Of a stretch of 47,965 nucleotides of DNA, positions 8,014-16,373 are shown one piece after another. Both the position numbers and the translations under genes were made by a program. The notes below the pieces were generated by a model. It was not told the origin of the DNA and ran no database searches. It saw nothing but the letters and a program-made list of their open reading frames with translations. Numbering within the stretch: the first letter of the stretch is position 1; the number at the start of each line of letters is the position of its first letter. Source of the stretch: Candidatus Fermentithermobacillaceae bacterium DTU015. Lineage in GTDB: Bacteria > Bacillota > Sulfobacillia > Fermentithermobacillales > Fermentithermobacillaceae. Location: positions 1 through 47,965 of the forward strand of contig LFST01000033.1 in assembly GCA_001513185.1 (NCBI GenBank), written 5' to 3'.

Positions 8014-9177
8014 TTACTTGTAAGCCAGTTTCAGGATTTCCAGCACATCAGGTACTTCCAGGGTCTTTATGGCCCCGATAGGCGTCCTGGCTCCGCTCCG
8101 CTCCGCTATAACCTCCAATGCTTCCTCGGGAATGCCTACCTCGCTAAGCCTTACAGGCATACCCACACTCTTGAAGAACTCTTCGGTCCTCCTGATACCC
8201 TCAAGCGCGGTTGCACGCAGGTCGTTGAAATCAGGCTCCACGTCCCATACCCTCACTGCAAATTGTGCAAACCGCGGGATGTTGGCATCAAACACGTATT
8301 TCATCCACGCAGGAGTGACTATGGCCAAGGTGGCGCCATGGATTGTATCGTACAGGCCGGTGACCTCACCTGCAATTGCGTGGCAGCATCCATCACTGCC
8401 CCTGCCTACTCCCAAGATCCCGTTCTGGGCCATGGTGCTCGCCCACAGGATCTGGGCCCTGGCGTTGTAATCATCAGGCTTCTCAAGTACCTTGGGCAGA
8501 TACTTGATTATCGTCCTGAGGGTTGCCTCGCTTAGGCGATCGGTGAGATCTACGTCAACATCGCTGGTGAAATACTTCTCCATGATGTGGGACATGGCGT
8601 CCACGCCGCCTGCTGCCGTGTGGTACGCAGGCACGGTATACAGCAACTCAGGGTTAAGAATGGAGAACTTGGGCCTTATCAAGGGGCTTATGAATGCCCG
8701 CTTGAGATTGGTCTCCTCGTTGGTGATTACCGAGCAGTTGCTGGTTTCGCTGCCTGCAGCTGCTACCGTAAGGATTACGCCTACAGGAAGGGTTTCCTTG
8801 ACCTCCGCTTTTCTCAGGAAGAAGTCCCATACGTCCCCCTCGTAAGGCACTCCCATGCCGATGGCTTTGGCAGTGTCAATTACGCTGCCGCCGCCCACTG
8901 CCAGAATCAAGTCCACATTTTCCCTGCGGCACAATTCTATACCCTCTTTAACCAGGGAGAGCCGCGGGTTGGGGACCACTCCGCTGAGTTCCACAAATTC
9001 AATGCCTGCTTCTTTCAAGTAACCTACGACCTTGTCGTATAAGCCGATTTGCTTAATGACGTCGTAGTATACCAGCAGCACCTTATTGCCGTATTGCTTG
9101 ATTTCATCTACTACGAGCGCTTCTGTGTCCTTGCCGAAAATAATCTTGGTGTCACAATGGAATTCAAAGTTGCGCAT
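8014..9177 (-). CDS. iron-containing alcohol dehydrogenase (BDH-like)
   Basis: A 387-residue group III alcohol dehydrogenase, close in form to NAD(P)H-dependent butanol dehydrogenases. The nucleotide-binding GGGSVIDTAKAI is at about residues 95-106. Iron-binding candidates are D and H in AAGGVDAMSH, H in CCHAIAGE and H in DTIHGATLA. A strong AAGGAGG precedes the ATG. In this locus it would suit reduction of an aldehyde released by aldol cleavage (as lactaldehyde reductase FucO does elsewhere), or oxidation of an alditol. That role is inferred only from context. Confidence 0.92.
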   Translation of the reverse strand: MRNFEFHCDTKIIFGKDTEALVVDEIKQYGNKVLLVYYDVIKQIGLYDKVVGYLKEAGIEFVELSGVVPNPRLSLVKEGIELCRRENVDLILAVGGGSVIDTAKAIGMGVPYEGDVWDFFLRKAEVKETLPVGVILTVAAAGSETSNCSVITNEETNLKRAFISPLIRPKFSILNPELLYTVPAYHTAAGGVDAMSHIMEKYFTSDVDVDLTDRLSEATLRTIIKYLPKVLEKPDDYNARAQILWASTMAQNGILGVGRGSDGCCHAIAGEVTGLYDTIHGATLAIVTPAWMKYVFDANIPRFAQFAVRVWDVEPDFNDLRATALEGIRRTEEFFKSVGMPVRLSEVGIPEEALEVIAERSGARTPIGAIKTLEVPDVLEILKLAYK

Positions 9178-9328
9178 ATCTTTCCTCCTTGCCGTCTCGT
9201 GCCTTTAGACTCAGTGCTTCGCCGGCCGGCACCTTAAGCACCGTATACGCCAGGCTAGCGCACCACCCGTGGCCTCTGCCGTAACCGTGCTTCCCGTAGC
9301 CGTGCCTTGTGGGGGCCGGGGCGTGTGC

Positions 9329-10177
9329 TCACACCCGGCCCGCCGAATCGAACACCTTGATATAGTGCTTGATGGCTTCCTTGTAAGCTTTTGCCCCTGC
9401 GTCATACACCATCCGCATAGGCTTAAAGCCAAGCCCTTTGACCTCGCCTGTCTCCAGGAACTCCTTCATCCCGTTTGTGCCTGCAATCATCAGGTCACTC
9501 CATAGGTTTACCTTGCAAATCCCAGTCTTGGCTGCCCTGTGGAGGTTGTCATCGCCTGTGGATGAGCCACCGTGCAGCACCAGAGGTACCGGGACCATTT
9601 CCCGGAGCTTGGCCAGGCGGTCAAAATCCAACTTAGGAGTGCCCGAATACATACCGTGGGCGGTCCCCACAGCTACAGCCAGGCAATCCACTGATGTCTG
9701 TTTGACAAACTCTACCGCTTCCTCGGGTACGGTAAGCGCAGCATCCCTGTCTACTTCATAGCGGCTGCCCATACCCACGTGTCCCAGCTCCGCTTCCACC
9801 GATACGTCCACAGCGTGGGCCATCTTCACCACTTCTGAAGTAATCCGGACGTTTTCCTCAAAGGACAGGGTTGAACAATCGATCATCACCGATGTAAAAC
9901 CGAGCCTTACCGCCTTTACGGTCGCCTCGAAACTGCGTCCATGGTCCAGATTGAGGGCCGCAGGCACTTCAGGATAGCGCCGGGCGTAGAACCTGGCCAT
10001 ATCGGCCAACGCTTCCATATCGTTGTGTTCAGAAACATCAAGGACTATGGGCGCCCTTAGTTCCTTGGCTGCCTGAAAGGCTGCTTCGGTAGATTGCATG
10101 TCATGTACGCCCGGCGCTGCCACAGCGTATCCCTTTTCCCTTGCATCTTCCAGCAACACGCCCATTTTCACCAGCAT
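9329..10177 (-). CDS. class II fructose/tagatose-bisphosphate-type aldolase, second copy
   Basis: A zinc-dependent class II aldolase of 282 residues. Visible active-site elements are NLDHGRSFE (catalytic Asp and zinc His), EAELGHVG (metal-site Glu), VGTAHGMY (His), VLHGGSSTGD (His plus phosphate loop) and KVNLWSD. Family members split ketose phosphates to dihydroxyacetone phosphate and an aldehyde. The loop HGGSST differs from the HGGSGT of the first copy, and MIDCS replaces MIDAS, so the two may prefer different stereoisomers. The ATG at 10177 has AGGAGG nine bases upstream; the longer frame starting at 10204 does not. Confidence 0.92.
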   Translation of the reverse strand: MLVKMGVLLEDAREKGYAVAAPGVHDMQSTEAAFQAAKELRAPIVLDVSEHNDMEALADMARFYARRYPEVPAALNLDHGRSFEATVKAVRLGFTSVMIDCSTLSFEENVRITSEVVKMAHAVDVSVEAELGHVGMGSRYEVDRDAALTVPEEAVEFVKQTSVDCLAVAVGTAHGMYSGTPKLDFDRLAKLREMVPVPLVLHGGSSTGDDNLHRAAKTGICKVNLWSDLMIAGTNGMKEFLETGEVKGLGFKPMRMVYDAGAKAYKEAIKHYIKVFDSAGRV

Positions 10178-10220
10178 GGGGATCCGCCTCCTGTCACAAT
10201 ACACTCAGCCTACTCGCAAC

Positions 10221-11282
10221 CTACATGGTCACAACTACACGGTAGGTGTTGTTGAACGATGCAAGCGCAAGCGCGTCTTCCACCTTTTCCAGCGGGAAGG
10301 TAGTCTCGATAAGGGGCTTTACGTCGATAAGCCTCTTGGACAAAAGCACCCCTGCCTGGTACATGTCCAACCGGTTCTTGCTCACCACACCGGTCACGTT
10401 GATGCCTGTACGGTGGACCATGTTGGGATCCAGCTCCAGAGGCGCTGCTGGGTGCGCTGACGCGAACAACATGATCGTGCCCTCAGGGCCTACCAAGCGC
10501 AGGGCATCGTCGTTGACCGCTTTGTTACCCACAGCGGTGATCACTGCGTCCGCTCCCCGGCCGTCGTTGAGGGCCTTGAGCTGTTCGACAATGTCACCCT
10601 TTTCAGGATCCAGCTCAGCGTGGGCTGCAAGTTCCAGGGCCTTCTTCCTCCTGGCAGGGTCAAGGTCGCTTACCACCACAAAGGCCCCTCTCAGCCGAGC
10701 CAGCATCATGTTGAGCAACCCCATGGTACCTGCGCCGATAACTACGACAGTCTGCCCAAGTTTGATGTCCAGTTTGTTGGTACTCTGGACGACACAGGCC
10801 ACAGGCTCAACAAAAGAAGCTTCTTCAAACGCGAGGTCGGGAGACATCTTGACTAGGCTCTCAACGTCAGACACCGCATATTCGGATAACCCGAAACTCC
10901 CTATTATCTCCTTGCCCGTTTCGGGGTCGATGGCTTTCGACCTGCCTCCGCCGGCTACTACGCATAGCCGTGTGAGCCCGACGGAGCAGTAGTGGCACGC
11001 ACCGCAGCTCCCTGTGCCTGCCCGGGCGACATGATCCCCTACCTTGAGTTCGGTCTTAGTACCAGGCCCGATGGCTTCTACCACGCCTGCGACCTCGTGG
11101 CCCCAAACTCCGCCGTATCCCCAGTCGGTAATGCCCGCGTACATCCTCTGTTCCATGGTGCACAGCGAACACGCACGCTGCCTAACGAGCACTTCTCCCG
11201 TCTTCGGCTCGGGGATTTCTACCTCCCTAATCTCAATTTTCCGCGGTTCGACCATTACAACCGCCCTTGATTTAATGGACAT
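10221..11282 (-). CDS. zinc-dependent medium-chain alcohol/polyol dehydrogenase, second copy
   Basis: A 353-residue MDR-superfamily dehydrogenase. Catalytic-zinc candidates are Cys in SLCTMEQR, His-Glu in WGHEVAG and Glu in FVEPVACV. The structural-zinc lobe has four Cys in GSCGACHYCSVGLTRLC, and the Rossmann motif is VIGAGTMGLL. The family includes sorbitol, threonine and galactitol-1-phosphate dehydrogenases. In this locus it probably oxidises a polyol or polyol phosphate to a ketose (phosphate) with NAD(P)+. GGAGGAAGAG precedes the ATG. It lies 17 bases upstream of the IID-side aldolase's start region and 40 bases after the IIB gene. Confidence 0.9.
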   Translation of the reverse strand: MSIKSRAVVMVEPRKIEIREVEIPEPKTGEVLVRQRACSLCTMEQRMYAGITDWGYGGVWGHEVAGVVEAIGPGTKTELKVGDHVARAGTGSCGACHYCSVGLTRLCVVAGGGRSKAIDPETGKEIIGSFGLSEYAVSDVESLVKMSPDLAFEEASFVEPVACVVQSTNKLDIKLGQTVVVIGAGTMGLLNMMLARLRGAFVVVSDLDPARRKKALELAAHAELDPEKGDIVEQLKALNDGRGADAVITAVGNKAVNDDALRLVGPEGTIMLFASAHPAAPLELDPNMVHRTGINVTGVVSKNRLDMYQAGVLLSKRLIDVKPLIETTFPLEKVEDALALASFNNTYRVVVTM

Positions 11283-11322
11283 TGCTCTTCCTCCAAGATA
11301 CGTTATTCATCCAAAAACACGC

Positions 11323-11793
11323 TTACTCATCCAGCATTTTTGGATTGTCGTCAGGCAAAATCCTGAACTCTACAGGAACTCCCATGCGCTTAATCTCCCT
11401 GAGCATTTCCAATTCCTCGTCGCTCATGGAAATGTTCCTGTAATACTGCTTCCTGCCTGGGGCAGCCCCCATACCGCCTACGTTGAGCAGGCTAAACTTG
11501 ACTCCGGCCTTGAGCAGCTCCAAGGGAGCCACAGGAGTCTTGGCCAAGACGACTACCTTCTCGTCAGGCTGACCAGGATCAGTGAACAGTGCTGCAGCAT
11601 CTTCAATAGTGAATGCTTCCACAGATATTCCAGGAGGAGCTGCAAACTTAAAAATCTGCAGGGAGAACTGGTCTTTTGCTACCAAGTCATCTACGATTAT
11701 GATCCGCTTGGCGCCTGAGCGCTTGAGCCAGTTGGTCATTACCTGTCCGTGGATGAGTCTGTCATCGATACGGAAAAGGTCTATCTGCAGCAT
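11323..11793 (-). CDS. PTS mannose/fructose/sorbose-family IIB component
   Basis: Cytoplasmic phosphocarrier of the mannose-class permease, 156 residues. The phosphorylated histidine is His15 in the family motif RIDDRLIHGQV. It takes phosphate from IIA and passes it to the sugar during transport through IIC/IID. The C-terminal part includes the typical NVGGMG segment. The gene follows IIA by 26 bases and has AGGAGGT upstream. Confidence 0.95.
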   Translation of the reverse strand: MLQIDLFRIDDRLIHGQVMTNWLKRSGAKRIIIVDDLVAKDQFSLQIFKFAAPPGISVEAFTIEDAAALFTDPGQPDEKVVVLAKTPVAPLELLKAGVKFSLLNVGGMGAAPGRKQYYRNISMSDEELEMLREIKRMGVPVEFRILPDDNPKMLDE

Positions 11794-11819
11794 TTATGTG
11801 ACCTCCTTAACTCTTTGGT

Positions 11820-12221
11820 TTATTTGAGTTCTCTGAGTTCAGCACCTAGGTCTGTAAGCCCTTCCAGTCCTGCCTTCAGGGCCTCGCTTACCAGGTCAGA
11901 CAGGCTGGCCGATTCCCTGCTCAACAGGATGTGCAGCAACATGGGAAGGTTGGCACCTGTCAGACATGCGACAGAATCAGAAAGCATCATGGCTGCTATA
12001 TTGCCGGGCGTGCCTCCCTTTAGGTCAGCCAGTAGCAGCACTTCTGCGTCAGGGCCATACTTCTCGATGTTGGTCTTTACACGTTCTGCGTAAGCTTCAG
12101 GCGAGTCCCCAGGGTGCAACCCTGCTGTAAACAGCTTTTCTTGCTTGCCGCATATCAATTCAGCAGCGCTGAGCAATCCTTCAGGAAATTCGCCGTGGCC
12201 AAGGATTCCTATGACCACCAC
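11820..12221 (-). CDS. PTS mannose-family IIA component
   Basis: A 133-residue IIA protein of the mannose class. His9 in GILGHGEFPEG is the expected phosphorylation site, charged by HPr. Other family marks are LLADLKGGTPGNIAA near residues 62-76 and the LTGANLPML block. The start is GTG, with GAGGC upstream. IIA and IIB are separate genes here, not fused as in E. coli ManX. A G+C-rich hairpin (12260-12285) lies just upstream. Confidence 0.93.
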   Translation of the reverse strand: MVVIGILGHGEFPEGLLSAAELICGKQEKLFTAGLHPGDSPEAYAERVKTNIEKYGPDAEVLLLADLKGGTPGNIAAMMLSDSVACLTGANLPMLLHILLSRESASLSDLVSEALKAGLEGLTDLGAELRELK

Positions 12222-12259
12222 TGTGCCTCAACCCCTTTTCCACGTGTTTTGAAGCAAAC

Positions 12260-12285
12260 CCCGGAGGGCAAGAGCGCCCTCCGGG
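12260..12285 (-). other. intercistronic hairpin before PTS IIA
   Basis: CCCGGAGGGC (12260-12269) and GCCCTCCGGG (12276-12285) form a perfect ten-base stem with a six-base loop. The transcribed strand continues with TTTGCTTCAAAA, a poor U-tract, so partial termination or an RNA processing/stability element is more likely than a full terminator. Confidence 0.55.
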
Positions 12286-12300
12286 CCCCTGTGCTGTCGT

Positions 12301-13365
12301 CTACAACTGACGCTTTATACCCAGGCCGATGTCCAGAACCACACGGTAAGCTCCGGGACGGATTCCGTGTTCAAAAGCTTCCTGGATCTGCTCGAAGGGA
12401 TATACTGCTTCGACCAGCTTATCCAGCTTGAAACGCCCGTCACTTACCAGCTTCACTGCCCGGTAGAAGTCATATTTCTTCGGGCTGACCGTGCCTACCA
12501 GGTTGACTTCGCTGTAGTGGATCTTGTTGAGGTCGATCTCGGCTTCGTCTCTCATGGCACCATGATACGAAGTATACAGCACTACAGGAGCTCCCTGCCT
12601 GCAGACTTCGATTAGACCGGGTACGATGGACTGGGGTCCGCCGGTAACCAGCACTGCATCCAGGCCCTTACCATGGGTAAGGTCCATGATCTGTTCGGCC
12701 AAGCCCTCAGTAGGATCGATAACCTCATCGGCGCCGAACTCCCGGGCCAGCTCGTGGCGGTCACGGTTGACCTCAGATACAATCACCCGTGCGCCTTTCA
12801 GGCGAGCGAGGGTAACGTGGATGAGACCCATGACTCCCGCACCCACTACCAGCACGTCATCACCAAAGGTGATGTTGGCCTTGTCGACGCTGCTTACGCA
12901 GCAAGCCACCGGTTCGGTGAGGGATGCTGCTACCTTATCCACAGGCGCTGTGAACTTGAACACCTGGTATGCAGGTACAATCAAGTATTCCGAAAAGCCA
13001 CCGGGTCCGGGCTGCCGTCCGGGCCTGTGGAGCTTCCTACTGTTAAGGCACCTGTTGTCGGTGTAGGTGCGGCAGTTAACGCACTCGTGACACCTGTTGA
13101 TCCTCGAAACCGACACATGGTCCCCGGGCTTTATATCATTTACTACTTCTGAGCCTACTTCTTCGACTATACCGGAGATCTCATGCCCCATGTAGGCTGG
13201 ATAAGTACCGGCCCGTTCTCCTGTGTACACTCCTCTTTCAGAGGTGCAGATCGCTGTGGCCAAAATCTTGACGCGGACTTCGTCCGGCCTCAGCTCAGGC
13301 ATCTCCCAGTCTACTAGTTCGAATTGTCTTGGTCCTGTAAGTCGTGCTACCTTGAATGTTGACAT
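12301..13365 (-). CDS. zinc-dependent medium-chain alcohol/polyol dehydrogenase, first copy
   Basis: A 354-residue MDR dehydrogenase related to the copy at 10221-11282. Catalytic-zinc candidates are Cys in AICTSERG, His-Glu in MGHEISG and Glu in LTEPVACC. The structural-zinc lobe has Cys in RCHECVNC and the later NRC. The coenzyme-binding motif is VVGAGVMGLI. Both copies share the CTxE context around the catalytic Cys. A probable role is oxidation of a polyol (phosphate) brought in by the PTS; the substrate cannot be set from sequence. The gene follows the first aldolase by about 20 bases. Confidence 0.9.
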   Translation of the reverse strand: MSTFKVARLTGPRQFELVDWEMPELRPDEVRVKILATAICTSERGVYTGERAGTYPAYMGHEISGIVEEVGSEVVNDIKPGDHVSVSRINRCHECVNCRTYTDNRCLNSRKLHRPGRQPGPGGFSEYLIVPAYQVFKFTAPVDKVAASLTEPVACCVSSVDKANITFGDDVLVVGAGVMGLIHVTLARLKGARVIVSEVNRDRHELAREFGADEVIDPTEGLAEQIMDLTHGKGLDAVLVTGGPQSIVPGLIEVCRQGAPVVLYTSYHGAMRDEAEIDLNKIHYSEVNLVGTVSPKKYDFYRAVKLVSDGRFKLDKLVEAVYPFEQIQEAFEHGIRPGAYRVVLDIGLGIKRQL

Positions 13366-13384
13366 TGACTGGCACCTCCATCAA

Positions 13385-14233
13385 TTAAGCTTTGCCTGAT
13401 GCCCCCAGCTTCCTGAGATAGTCTCTGATAACCGGCTCTGCGGCTTCGTTGGCTGTCTTCCAAATACGCACTGCAGTTAGCCTCTCCAAAGGTTCGGATT
13501 CGATAATTTCCTTTACCTTCTTGCGGATAGGAATCTGAAGGTCAGTAAACACGTTCACCTTGGACACGCCTAGCGGAGGAGTCTGCTCCAAACCAGGGGT
13601 TCCGGAGCCTCCGTGGATAACCAAGGGAACATCCACTGTTTCTGAGATCTGCTTGAGCCTTTCAAGATCGATCTTCGGCTCAAAGGTGTAAAGCCCGTGG
13701 GCTGTACCTACTGCAACTGCCAGGAAGTCTACGTTGGTCAGTTCCACAAAACGCTTGGCATCTTCAGGTTTGGTGAGATACTTTTCCATGTCCTCTTGGG
13801 TAGGTGCCTGGCTGCCTACTCCCACATGGCCCAATTCAGCCTCAACGGACACACCGCATGCGTGAGCTATGTCGACGATCTGGCGGGTAAGCCTGACGTT
13901 TTCGTCGAAAGATTCCTGGGAAGCGTCTATCATCACAGAGCTGAATCCGTCGCGGATGGCCTGGATGATGATCTCGAAGGTCTTCCCGTGGTCCAGGTGA
14001 AGTGCTACCGGAACCTTGGCCTTCCTTGCGGCAACCTCAGCGATGGCTGCAAGGTAGGTAGTACCGTATGCTTTGATTGTGCCTTCCGCAGCTTCAATGA
14101 GACAGGGGGCATTTTCTTCTTCACATACTTTCACCACGGTCATGATGCTCTGCATATCCGTGATGTTAAAGGCCGGTACGGCGTAGCCTTCCTTGCGTGC
14201 CTTATCTAGAATTTCTTTGGTGTTGACTAACAT
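13385..14233 (-). CDS. class II fructose/tagatose-bisphosphate-type aldolase, first copy
   Basis: A zinc-dependent aldolase of 282 residues with the class II pattern: AFNITDMQS near the N-terminus, LHLDHGKTFE (catalytic Asp, zinc His), EAELGHVGVG (Glu), VGTAHGLY (His), VIHGGSGTP (His and phosphate loop) and KVNVFTD. It would release dihydroxyacetone phosphate from a ketose phosphate. The ATG at 14233 has GGAGGTG eight bases upstream. The protein is closer to GatY/KbaY-like ketose-bisphosphate aldolases than to long FbaA, which is a judgement from length and motifs only. No fructose- or tagatose-phosphate kinase is nearby. Confidence 0.92.
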   Translation of the reverse strand: MLVNTKEILDKARKEGYAVPAFNITDMQSIMTVVKVCEEENAPCLIEAAEGTIKAYGTTYLAAIAEVAARKAKVPVALHLDHGKTFEIIIQAIRDGFSSVMIDASQESFDENVRLTRQIVDIAHACGVSVEAELGHVGVGSQAPTQEDMEKYLTKPEDAKRFVELTNVDFLAVAVGTAHGLYTFEPKIDLERLKQISETVDVPLVIHGGSGTPGLEQTPPLGVSKVNVFTDLQIPIRKKVKEIIESEPLERLTAVRIWKTANEAAEPVIRDYLRKLGASGKA

Positions 14234-14367
14234 GTATTGCACCTCCGCGCCTATTTTGTGGCATTACTGCCTGTATATCTTTCCCCAGGTCCATTCTTTG
14301 TGAATCATGATTTTCAGGCCCGGGGCACGTGCATCCAGCCCTCTCAAAAGGCACACCAGCCGGGTGC

Positions 14368-14398
14368 CGGGGTGAGCCCGCTTTATGAGCTCACCCCG
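14368..14398 (-). other. intercistronic hairpin between IID and aldolase
   Basis: CGGGGTGAGC (14368-14377) pairs perfectly with GCTCACCCCG (14389-14398) around an 11-base loop, ten bases after the IID stop codon. No U-tract follows, so it is more likely to block 3' decay or mark RNA processing than to terminate. Confidence 0.55.
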
Positions 14399-14407
14399 TA
14401 GGAGTAC

Positions 14408-15244
14408 TCAGCCGATGATGTTGAAATAACCTAGTACAATACCGATTCCGAACAGGGCAAAGATGATGTGGTTGACCTTTTTGCCCTTCCTCAGCAAGTG
14501 CCATACACCCAATACGAGCAGAAGTGGGAGCAAGTTGGGGATAAGCTGGTCCAGCACTGCTGTTTGGATGTTTACAGCCGGCATGTCGCCGATAGCTATC
14601 TCAGCCACCAACCCGAAGTTGATGTACTTCGCAGTCAGGGCGCCTGCAGCCATTAGTCCGACGAAGTTTACCGCAGACATCGCTGTCTGGAGCAGGCCGC
14701 TTTCAGTGAGGCTCCCGATTAGCTGTCCACCCTGCTTGTACGCTGCCTTAAACCACCACCACATGAGCGGGTAGGTAATACCCAGGATGAGCACGCTAAA
14801 CACGATGGGGCCTGCAACGTTCCCCTGGAGTCCCATGGATATTCCAAGGGCAACCAGAATGGGGATGAGCATGCCTTGCCAGATGGAGTCACCCAATCCA
14901 GCCAAGGGGCCCATCAAAGAAGCCTTCACGCTGTTGATCATTTCACCGGTCAAAGGCGCACCATTTGCCTTTTGCTCTTCCATTGAGGCCATAATACCGG
15001 CGGCTATGGTACCCGTGGTAGTGTTAGTGTTAAAGAACACCAGGTGACGCTTGAGCGCTTCTACTCTTTCTTCCTTGGTGTCGTATAGCCTATTGATGAC
15101 CGGGATCATGGAGTGGCATACGCCCACACCTTGCATGTTCCTGTAGTTGTACATGCCATGCAAGAAGCTGCACCAGATCGCCCATACCTTGAAAAGGTCA
15201 CCGTTAGTCAGTTTCTTCTCGACTCTGGCTTCCTTAGCGGACAT
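14408..15244 (-). CDS. PTS mannose/fructose/sorbose-family IID component, first copy
   Basis: A 278-residue membrane subunit that forms the sugar channel with IIC. Family blocks are LFKVWAIWCSFLHGMYNY, GVCHSMIPVI, TTTGTIAAGIMASMEE, GPLAGLGDSIWQ and IPILVALGISMG, with C-terminal hydrophobic segments ending GYFNIIG. Its start overlaps the IIC stop in TAATG, indicating translational coupling and a IIC:IID pair. It resembles the lone second IID of this locus over its whole length. Confidence 0.95.
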   Translation of the reverse strand: MSAKEARVEKKLTNGDLFKVWAIWCSFLHGMYNYRNMQGVGVCHSMIPVINRLYDTKEERVEALKRHLVFFNTNTTTGTIAAGIMASMEEQKANGAPLTGEMINSVKASLMGPLAGLGDSIWQGMLIPILVALGISMGLQGNVAGPIVFSVLILGITYPLMWWWFKAAYKQGGQLIGSLTESGLLQTAMSAVNFVGLMAAGALTAKYINFGLVAEIAIGDMPAVNIQTAVLDQLIPNLLPLLLVLGVWHLLRKGKKVNHIIFALFGIGIVLGYFNIIG

Positions 15245-15987
15245 TAACCTTCAACCCCCTTTACACCCCGGTGAGCCAGCAAGGCTACACAGGTTCCGAG
15301 AATGACCACTGCCATGATGTCCAGGTTGAGGTAGGATGCAAGCACAAATCCGATGAAGAACGCAGGCAGCAGTTTTGTATCTTCAGCCATGTACCGCAGA
15401 AGCATGGCATAACCTACTGCAGGCAGGAGCTTACCTGCTACAGTGAGCCCATGGAGCAGCTGGTCAGGCATGGCACCGATAAGAGACTCAATGGGGCCCG
15501 CTCCGTAGTACATAGCCAGGAATGTGATGAGACCAGGGTTGATTGCGGCCCACAGGGTGCCGGGGACGATGTTCATGAATGCGATCCCCCGCAGGTTGCC
15601 CTCTTCGGCCATCTTGTCCACAACTCCGGGAAGCAACGAGAACAGGGACATCTTTAGCACGTTAAGGGATGCTCCTGCCACTGCTACAGGAACTGCAAAC
15701 GCCAAGGCTACCTCAGGTTCCATGTCCGTCAAAATCCCCAGGGCAGTTGCCAGTGTACCTGCAATCAACGTGTCAGCAGGCATCGCACCGCCTACACTCA
15801 GAACTCCGATGTATACGGCATTGACCATGGCACCGATGATTGTGCCTTTTACAGGATCTCCTAGAATCAAACCGATTACGAAGCCGTTAACTAGGGGCCT
15901 TGAAAATGCATAGAATCTGGTGTTGAGAGTCAACGGTGATCCTAGCCAAGTGGCCCACAATGCTACTGCAATCGCTTTCCACAACAA
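15244..15987 (-). CDS. PTS mannose/fructose/sorbose-family IIC component
   Basis: A 247-residue membrane protein and the only IIC of the locus. Family features are PLVNGFVIGLILGDPVKG, MVNAVYIGVLSVGGAMPAD and LAFAVPVAVAG, followed by further membrane segments. It is the first gene of the transcription unit. The start is TTG (a second TTG follows directly) with AAAGGAGGG about nine bases upstream. About 90 bases before the start lies a 26-bp palindrome that probably serves as operator. Confidence 0.95.
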   Translation of the reverse strand: MLWKAIAVALWATWLGSPLTLNTRFYAFSRPLVNGFVIGLILGDPVKGTIIGAMVNAVYIGVLSVGGAMPADTLIAGTLATALGILTDMEPEVALAFAVPVAVAGASLNVLKMSLFSLLPGVVDKMAEEGNLRGIAFMNIVPGTLWAAINPGLITFLAMYYGAGPIESLIGAMPDQLLHGLTVAGKLLPAVGYAMLLRYMAEDTKLLPAFFIGFVLASYLNLDIMAVVILGTCVALLAHRGVKGVEG

Positions 15988-16075
15988 GGCTTAAGCCCTC
16001 CTTTCGAATTGATTACCGAGACAAACCCTAGAGCGAAACCTCCGTCCGAGTGCTCCTCTATGCCTGCCCCCCTCC

Positions 16076-16101
16076 TGTACATTTGTTCTTGCACATGTTC
16101 A
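16076..16101 (-). promoter_or_regulatory. candidate SorC operator upstream of the PTS operon
   Basis: On the minus strand the site begins TGAACAT and ends ATGTACA with 12 bases between, giving a 26-base imperfect palindrome. The same layout (TGAACAT, 12 bases, ATGTTCA) occurs upstream of ptsH at 28488-28513. It lies about 90 bases before the IIC start. TGAACA-type half-sites are known from B. subtilis DeoR, a relative of SorC proteins. Binding here by the regulator at 5680-6639 is inferred. Confidence 0.5.
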
Positions 16102-16194
16102 TATTCGACATCAAACACAGAACTCCTTCTGGGGTTTGAGGATTTCGTCGATTTTTGGCGTGTTAAAGGATGGCAGTGTCAACAATAATGAACT

Positions 16195-16218
16195 GGATAA
16201 CCACTCTAGCGGTTATCC
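16195..16218 (-). promoter_or_regulatory. perfect inverted repeat upstream of the PTS operon
   Basis: GGATAACC (16195-16202) and GGTTATCC (16211-16218) with an eight-base spacer lie just upstream of the TTGACA hexamer at 16182-16177. It could be a second operator or an activator site, or a transcript hairpin after smpB. Confidence 0.4.
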
Positions 16219-16316
16219 GGCAATTTAAGCAGGTCATTTGCCGCTTGATCTTGGGGACAGAGCACTTCCATAGTCCTTAAGCGAAGGACTAAAGAGGGGC
16301 AAACAGAAGGTGATAG

Positions 16317-16360
16317 AGAAGAAAAACAAGGCACAGCGTCAGGACCATAGCCTGTAAGCC
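16317..16360 (-). terminator. possible weak terminator after smpB
   Basis: On the transcribed strand GGC-TT-ACAG can pair with CTGTGCC across a loop, followed directly by TTGTTTTTCTTCT (16331-16317). The stem is short and bulged but the T-rich tract is good. Confidence 0.35.
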
Positions 16361-16373
16361 TGGTGAAGCCATA

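Larger units (their letters stand above)
15988..16373 (-). other. regulatory gap between smpB and the sugar operon
   Basis: No gene is seen here. Going downstream the interval holds a possible smpB terminator (16317-16360), a perfect eight-base hairpin TAGTCCTT/AAGGACTA at 16271-16291, an inverted repeat at 16195-16218, a TTGACA hexamer at 16182-16177 with no good -10 box at normal spacing, the 26-bp palindrome at 16076-16101, and the IIC ribosome binding site. No sigma-54 (GG/GC) promoter was found, although many mannose-class PTS operons use one. Confidence 0.5.

Noticed and set aside
15988-16260. Sigma-54 promoter for the mannose-class PTS operon
   Set aside because: No TGGCAC-N5-TTGC type element was found, and the local regulator is SorC-type, not LevR.
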